DNA of 64,000 nucleotides from Nocardia xishanensis NBRC 101358 (lineage in GTDB: Bacteria > Actinomycetota > Actinomycetes > Mycobacteriales > Mycobacteriaceae). The stretch covers positions 16,458 to 80,457 of the forward strand of contig NZ_BDCF01000034.1 in assembly GCF_001613365.1 (NCBI RefSeq), given 5' to 3'. Below the pieces are notes generated by a model that saw only the letters and a program-made list of their open reading frames with translations, was not told the origin of the DNA and did no database searches. Below, one piece after another: positions 59,930 through 64,000 of this stretch. Both the position numbers and the translations under genes were made by a program. The stretch's first letter is position 1. Each line of letters begins with the position of its first letter.

Positions 59930-61084
59930 TCAGCCGGCGTCGATCAGCGTGCGGCCCTTCCAGCGCAGCGTCCCCCGGCGACGGGCGCGGTGCGATCGCC
60001 AGACGAGGCGCTGGTACGCGGCGATGGAGAAGGGGTGCGACGCCGCCGCGCACACGTCGGAAAGGCGCAGCGGCCCGCCGGATTCGAGCGAACGGGCCAG
60101 CAGGCGGCCGGTGACGGCGGCGGCGTAGCCGATGGCGCCGGCCCGGCGGGTAGCTCCGCGGCCGAACAGAGCGGCCAGCGGGGGAATCCAATAGCCAAGG
60201 GCCAGCACGGTTCCCACGGCTCCGGCGGCGTAGCCGGAGCCGCCGTACGCGGACCAGAGCCAGCGGGTGTAGCCGGCGTCGACCTCGTCCGCGCCGCGAT
60301 ACATCCGGGTACTGGCCAGCGATCCGGCGGCGACGACATGGGTGGTGCGACCCGCACGGCGCAAGACGCGCGCGATGTCGAGATCCTCGGTGGGGCTGCC
60401 CGCCACCGCGGCGTGCCCGCCTATCGCGCGGTAGGCGGCGGCGTCGAAGGCGAGAAACTGGCCGCAGGCGACGGCCGTCGAGGGTCGCAGGCCGCGATTG
60501 CCGAGCACGATCGGCAACGTCGACGCCCATGACCAGCAGAGCAGCGGCTGCACCAGCGCCTCGGCGACGGTCTCGGCCCGCTGGGCGGGCCACGGGGAAA
60601 CCAAGGCCGCGTGCCGATTCCGGAGGGCGCGCGCCGCCGCCGCGACGGCTCGCGGGGCAAGCCGTACATCGGCGTCGAGGAAGACCAGGATCGGTGCGTC
60701 GGCGAGCTCGGCCAAGCGGGCGCACGCCGCGGCCTTGCCGGTCCAGCCCGGCGGCGGTTCCGCTTCGGATCGGATCACCTCGAAACGGGGATCGCCCGCG
60801 ATCGCTTCCCGCGCGGCGCGCGCCGTGCCGTCGGTGGAGCCGTCGTCGAGGATCAGCACCCGCAGGTCCGGTACCCCGGTCTGGGCGCGCAGGTCGGCGA
60901 TCAGCGCGGGCAGCCGCTCGGCCTCGTCGCGGGCGGGCACGCAGACCGTGACCGGTTCGGCCGCCGCGGCTTCCGCGTCCAGCCGCGGCATCGAGAACCG
61001 GTTGACCGCCGCGATTCCGCATCCCGTGAGCGCGACGGCCGCGCCGACTCGCCCGCTCAGCGCAACTGCTTGACCGACTGCCAC
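59930..61084 (-). CDS. GT2 glycosyltransferase, CruC/CrtQ-like (carotenoid)
   Basis: A membrane-associated family 2 glycosyltransferase of about 384 residues. An N-terminal helix is followed by VCVPARDEAERLPAL, the nucleotide-sugar site DDGSTDGT, the PPPGWTGK motif typical of carotenoid glycosyltransferases, and FLDADVRL with the metal-binding DxD. TEDLD and a late helix region complete the fold. Nearby cruF and the CrtO-like gene support a role adding sugar to a hydroxylated carotenoid. GTG 61084, overlapping lppM by 28 nt, keeps the membrane helix; ATG 60991 is a shorter alternative. Confidence 0.8.
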   Translation of the reverse strand: MAVGQAVALSGRVGAAVALTGCGIAAVNRFSMPRLDAEAAAAEPVTVCVPARDEAERLPALIADLRAQTGVPDLRVLILDDGSTDGTARAAREAIAGDPRFEVIRSEAEPPPGWTGKAAACARLAELADAPILVFLDADVRLAPRAVAAAARALRNRHAALVSPWPAQRAETVAEALVQPLLCWSWASTLPIVLGNRGLRPSTAVACGQFLAFDAAAYRAIGGHAAVAGSPTEDLDIARVLRRAGRTTHVVAAGSLASTRMYRGADEVDAGYTRWLWSAYGGSGYAAGAVGTVLALGYWIPPLAALFGRGATRRAGAIGYAAAVTGRLLARSLESGGPLRLSDVCAAASHPFSIAAYQRLVWRSHRARRRGTLRWKGRTLIDAG

Positions 61085-61830
61085 CAGCGCCGCCACGAGA
61101 ACTGGTGCTCGGGCACCTCGGGCGCGGCGGGGTTGCGGTCCATGTACGCCATGGCGGCGACGATGGCCGCGACCGCGAGGGTGATGCCGCCGACAATGCC
61201 CGCCCAGCCCGCGAAGGAGCGGGTGTTCGGGTCCGAGTAGCTCACCTCGGCGCGCACCGTGGACACATCCCCGGGCGGCAGCTTCCACGAGACGGTGGAA
61301 TCGCCTTCGCGGTTGCCGTTGGTCTTGGCCACCCTGGCCGGGAACGCGATGGTGAACTGCACGTCGGAGCCGTGCGGCGGAACCGATTTCAGGTCGACGC
61401 GCCCGTTCAGGCTGACCAGGTCGCCGGTGCGCTGGAACTGGAGCTGGAACATGCCCTGCGTCTGCTCGGACAGCAGGCCGAGCTGCTGTACCTCGCCGAA
61501 GGACAGATCCTCGAAGAACACCTTGCTGCCGACGTATCCGTCCTGGCTGTACGGCTCGACGCGCACCTTCGCCGCCAGCGACTCGGGCGCTTTGAGCTGC
61601 GGACCCTTGTCGTCGGGACCCGCGGGCACCACCGCGGCGACGATCCGTCCCGACACCCGGTCGTTGGACGACACGCCCATCGACACCTGCACCCGCAGGC
61701 ACCCGGCGAGCACCGGTGCCAACAGGGCTGCCAGCAGCACCGCAGCGGCTACCCGTACCTGGGTGCGTGGTGCGCGCGGCGTCGGTCGATCCGGGACATC
61801 GGGCATCGGGATGGCGGGACTCGGTTGCAC
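61057..61830 (-). CDS. lppM: LppM-like lipoprotein
   Basis: A 257-residue envelope protein matching Rv2171 (LppM), which influences phagosome trafficking in M. tuberculosis. The lipobox LAGCLR places the lipidated Cys near residue 44. A beta-rich domain follows, then a C-terminal helix (about residues 208-230) and a short basic end WRRWWQSVKQLR. It extends the conserved order metF-lppM, but with the 15-kb sulfur operon in between. GTG 61830 is provisional; ATG 61806 is also possible. Overlaps the glycosyltransferase gene. Confidence 0.85.
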   Translation of the reverse strand: MQPSPAIPMPDVPDRPTPRAPRTQVRVAAAVLLAALLAPVLAGCLRVQVSMGVSSNDRVSGRIVAAVVPAGPDDKGPQLKAPESLAAKVRVEPYSQDGYVGSKVFFEDLSFGEVQQLGLLSEQTQGMFQLQFQRTGDLVSLNGRVDLKSVPPHGSDVQFTIAFPARVAKTNGNREGDSTVSWKLPPGDVSTVRAEVSYSDPNTRSFAGWAGIVGGITLAVAAIVAAMAYMDRNPAAPEVPEHQFSWRRWWQSVKQLR

Positions 61831-61979
61831 GGCTCACATCGTGCCAGGCCGAACGCCCGAATCGCCACGCGGCAGCCGCGACACGACGAGACGCGCCACC
61901 GTCCGGCACGCCGCCGTAGCGCGGTCCGTCCTATATACCGTGCTCGCCCCGCGTCAGACCGCTCGCCGCCGAGCAGGGG

Positions 61980-62054
61980 CGCGCCAATTGACTTTTTGGT
62001 AAATTTTTGTCGGCGATTGGGCGTGGACAGCGCTCGGGGAAGGTGGGAACAGGC
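61980..62054 (+). promoter_or_regulatory. AT-rich promoter/operator segment before tetR
   Basis: TTGACTTTTTGGTAAATTTT (61988-62007) is strikingly AT-rich for this genome and ends between GAC and GTC triplets. It is a plausible promoter and autoregulatory site for the TetR gene; the AAGGTGGG ribosome site follows at about 62039. Confidence 0.4.
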
Positions 62055-62648
62055 GTGGCGGGAGCCGCTGGAACCAAGGGAGTGCCACGCGCCGAGCGTG
62101 AGGCGCAGATCCTCGATGTCGCGGCCGCCGAGATCGGCAGGGTCGGCTACGCGGGCCTGTCGCCCGCGGTGGTTGCCGCGAAGGCCGGGGTTTCCAAGCC
62201 GCTGGTGTACGCCTACTTCGACACCAAGGACGGACTGTACGTGGCGTGCGTTCGCCGGGCGGCGACCACGCTGGGCGACGCGATCGACGCGGCCGACGAG
62301 GGACCCGCGACGCTGGAACTGGCCGAACGCACGCTGGCGGGTATCTTCGGCGCGCTCGAGCCGCGCCCGCACGATTGGCACGTCGTCTTCGACCGTTCGC
62401 ATCCGGACGACGGGCCCGCCGCCGACGCGGCCCGCGCCGCCCGGCGGCGCATCGCCGAGCAGGCCAATCGCGGTGTCGCCGCGTTCCTCGCCGGTCGCGG
62501 GCTCACCGATCCCGACGATCTGTCCGCGTTCGCGGCCGTGTGGATGGGCACCGTCACGGCACTGGTCGGCTGGTGGTTGCGCAACCCGGGCGAGACCGCC
62601 GAGGCGATGACCGCGCGCACCCGCCGTTTGCTCGCCGCACTCGCCTGA
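62055..62648 (+). CDS. TetR-family transcriptional regulator
   Basis: A 197-residue TetR protein. The HTH is LSPAVVAAKAGVSKPLVYAYF near residues 37-57, preceded by REAQILDVAAAEIGRVGY. The C-terminal ligand domain is Ala/Arg-rich with a conserved Trp-Met in VWMGTVTALVGWW. GTG 62055 is used for the purine-rich site upstream; a TTG 48 nt earlier would put the AT-rich promoter inside the gene. It lies divergent from lppM and convergent with cruF, so either lipoprotein or carotenoid genes could be its target. Confidence 0.85.
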   Translation: MAGAAGTKGVPRAEREAQILDVAAAEIGRVGYAGLSPAVVAAKAGVSKPLVYAYFDTKDGLYVACVRRAATTLGDAIDAADEGPATLELAERTLAGIFGALEPRPHDWHVVFDRSHPDDGPAADAARAARRRIAEQANRGVAAFLAGRGLTDPDDLSAFAAVWMGTVTALVGWWLRNPGETAEAMTARTRRLLAALA

Positions 62649-62670
62649 CTCGCTCCGGCGAATCCCGCCG

Positions 62671-63519
62671 CTACTGCTCGCGGCGGGATCGATGCCGGGC
62701 CAGGTGGATCAGCAGCGGTACCCCGAGCGGACTCATCCCGAGCGCGCCGTACCACGCCGAGGACGGCAGATCGAGGAAGACGGCGTGGGCGACGAGGGAA
62801 CCAAGCCAGGTCCAGAGGAACACCGCGACGGGGACGGTGAGGGATGCGGCGGAACGCGGCTGGGCCGGCGCGGGGGCGGCGTGATCCCAGACCGCGAGCA
62901 ACAGCGCCATCAGCAGGCCGACACAGCACCAGCCGAGGTAATTGGTGCGCGGGATGTCCGCGAGGCCGGGCAGCCCGGAATCGGTGTCGCACCAGGTCCA
63001 TTGGCCGTCGGCGACCATCTGCGGATCGAGGTAGAGGTCCCAGCCCACCGCGCCGATCGTGGTCAATACTACGCGCACCGGGGTCCGCCGGGTGACGATG
63101 CCCGCCACGATCCACACCGGATACATCCCGCCGGTCCAGGCCAGCGGCACCAGCAGCGGCACGCCCGCGAGCGCGGGCCCGATCCGGCCCTCGGCGTATT
63201 CGTAGCAGCCGAACGGGATTCCGGTCGCCACCCCGAGCATCTCCGCGAGCAGGCCGACGCCGGAGACGATCACCAGGAAGCCCATCGCGTACCGAATGCC
63301 CCGGTTCGCGGCGGCGTGCGCGAGCGCCGTGCCCGCGGAGAGCAGCACGATCACCACGGTGATCCGGTCGCGCGCCGTGCCGTCGGTGAGCGGATAGCCG
63401 ATCTGAGCGATCACGAGCAGGACCGCGAGCAGCGCGGGAACAGGGTGGCGCACCGACCGCACCCGCGACCACGCCCGCCGCGCGCTCGTCCGGCGTTCCC
63501 GCATCCTCGAGGCCGTCAT
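62671..63519 (-). CDS. cruF: Carotenoid 1,2-hydratase-like membrane protein
   Basis: A 282-residue polytopic protein of the CruF family, which hydrates the psi end of lycopene-type carotenoids before glycosylation. It has seven or eight predicted helices, with family positions GIPFGCYEYAEG, PLAWTGGMYP, WDLYLDPQMVADG and WTWCDTDSG clearly seen. ATG 63519 overlaps the stop of the upstream oxidoreductase gene as ATGA, so the two are coupled. With the GT2 enzyme this would produce a hydroxylated, glycosylated carotenoid. Confidence 0.9.
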   Translation of the reverse strand: MTASRMRERRTSARRAWSRVRSVRHPVPALLAVLLVIAQIGYPLTDGTARDRITVVIVLLSAGTALAHAAANRGIRYAMGFLVIVSGVGLLAEMLGVATGIPFGCYEYAEGRIGPALAGVPLLVPLAWTGGMYPVWIVAGIVTRRTPVRVVLTTIGAVGWDLYLDPQMVADGQWTWCDTDSGLPGLADIPRTNYLGWCCVGLLMALLLAVWDHAAPAPAQPRSAASLTVPVAVFLWTWLGSLVAHAVFLDLPSSAWYGALGMSPLGVPLLIHLARHRSRREQ

Positions 63520-64000
63520 CGTCCGCGCGGGAAGGGAAAACGCCTGCGCTTGGCGTCGCGGAGGACGAGCCGCGCCGCGGTGCGCCCGCTCGCGCCGGAG
63601 ACGCCGCCGCCGGGATGGGTGGACGCGCCCGTCAGATACAGGCCGGGCGCACCGGGCACCCGCTGACCCGAGAGCTCGGGCAGCGGCCGCCACAGCATCA
63701 TCTGGTCCAGCGACATCTCGACGTGCATGACGTTGCCGCCGCGCAACCCCATCTCCCGCTCCAGGTCGACCGGCGTCTGCACGAACCGCCGCCGCACACT
63801 CGACGCGAAACCCGCTGCGTAGGAATCGACTTCGGCGACGATCCGGTCGCCCTCGCGTTCGGCGTGCGCGGCCCAGTCGCTGCCGTCGGCCAGCCGATAG
63901 GGATGCCACTGCGCCCACAGCGACAGCTGATGCTCGCCTGGCGGCGCGATGCTCGGATCCAGCGCGCTGAAGCTCATCGCCAGCACCACCGGCCGCGGCG
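63516..64000 (-). CDS. CrtI/CrtO-like carotenoid oxidoreductase, C-terminal part
   Basis: The C-terminal 160 residues of an FAD-dependent amine-oxidase-type enzyme; the N-terminus lies beyond the window's right edge. The ending LPGAP-type stretch reads VPGAPGLYLTGASTHPGGGVSGASGRTAA, the signature of the CrtI/CrtO group, where the THPGGG loop is typical of CrtO-type ketolases and long-chain desaturases. It overlaps cruF by 4 nt, supporting a carotenoid substrate. Desaturase versus ketolase cannot be told without the missing domain. Confidence 0.82.
   Translation of the reverse strand, partial: PRPVVLAMSFSALDPSIAPPGEHQLSLWAQWHPYRLADGSDWAAHAEREGDRIVAEVDSYAAGFASSVRRRFVQTPVDLEREMGLRGGNVMHVEMSLDQMMLWRPLPELSGQRVPGAPGLYLTGASTHPGGGVSGASGRTAARLVLRDAKRRRFPFPRGR

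Overview
The window is high-GC DNA from a mycolic-acid actinobacterium, most likely Nocardia or a close relative (inference from gene content and order). Much of it follows the Mycobacterium tuberculosis order from asnB (Rv2201) to lppM (Rv2171). That order includes ctaC/ctaF, the ctaE-qcrCAB cytochrome bcc-aa3 genes, trpD, NlpC/P60 hydrolases, pimB, an SRPBCC/ArsA-like ATPase cluster, an acyltransferase, aroG, pknL with its DNA-binding partner, mptA, idsA2 and a metF-like gene. Carotenoid and sulfur-scavenging genes are inserted into this backbone. No rRNA, tRNA, CRISPR array, insertion sequence or prophage was seen.

Layout. 1-3.2 kb: asnB (cut by the window edge), divergent from ctaC-ctaF. 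3.2-10.6 kb: minus-strand accessory genes (a degenerate SDR, FAD oxidoreductase, PhoD phosphatase, ABC1 kinase-like protein, Spo0M, TrpF). 10.7-19.9 kb: conserved mycolata envelope block (acyltransferase, ROK kinase, a repeat-tailed Cys protein, ArsA-like ATPase, two SRPBCC proteins, PimB, a putative metallopeptidase, two NlpC/P60 hydrolases). 20.4-24.7 kb: DEDDh/GIY-YIG nuclease, Lrp-like protein, small secreted protein, trpD, an unknown gene. 24.9-29.3 kb: ctaE-qcrC-qcrA-qcrB. 29.5-36.4 kb: oligoribonuclease-like exonuclease, aroG, a MarR-controlled SDR/crotonase pair, PASTA-bearing pknL and its divergent HTH partner. 36.5-42.6 kb: idsA-(crtI remnant)-crtI-mptA-crtB, carotenoid genes interleaved with a lipoglycan mannosyltransferase. 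42.8-43.8 kb: metF-like. 43.9-58.6 kb: a 13-gene minus-strand run with mostly overlapping genes, carrying two ABC importers, four luciferase-like flavin monooxygenases, a DUF1684 protein and a GNAT, preceded by an apparent S-box SAM riboswitch. 59.1-64 kb: secreted protein, CruC-like glycosyltransferase, lppM, TetR, cruF and a partial CrtI/CrtO-like oxidoreductase.

How the genes work together. CtaC, CtaF and CtaE belong to the aa3 oxidase and QcrCAB to the bcc complex; together they form the aerobic supercomplex. IdsA would supply prenyl diphosphate to CrtB and CrtI, while CruF, the GT2 enzyme and the terminal oxidoreductase would modify the carotenoid end groups. PimB and MptA build phosphatidylinositol mannosides and lipomannan. 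AroG, TrpD and TrpF act in aromatic/tryptophan synthesis. The riboswitch-led run looks like an organosulfur import and desulfurisation operon switched off when S-adenosylmethionine is plentiful.

The most notable signals are: that riboswitch and operon; two genes with in-frame tandem repeats encoding low-complexity Q/R/A/D-rich segments (10 x 30 bp and 12 x 18 bp); a duplicated crtI start overlapping the idsA stop codon; nine genes with a TANNNT-like box exactly 6-7 nt before the start codon (leaderless architecture); two conserved genes that seem to need a CTG start; and a 21-bp box shared upstream of both NlpC/P60 genes.
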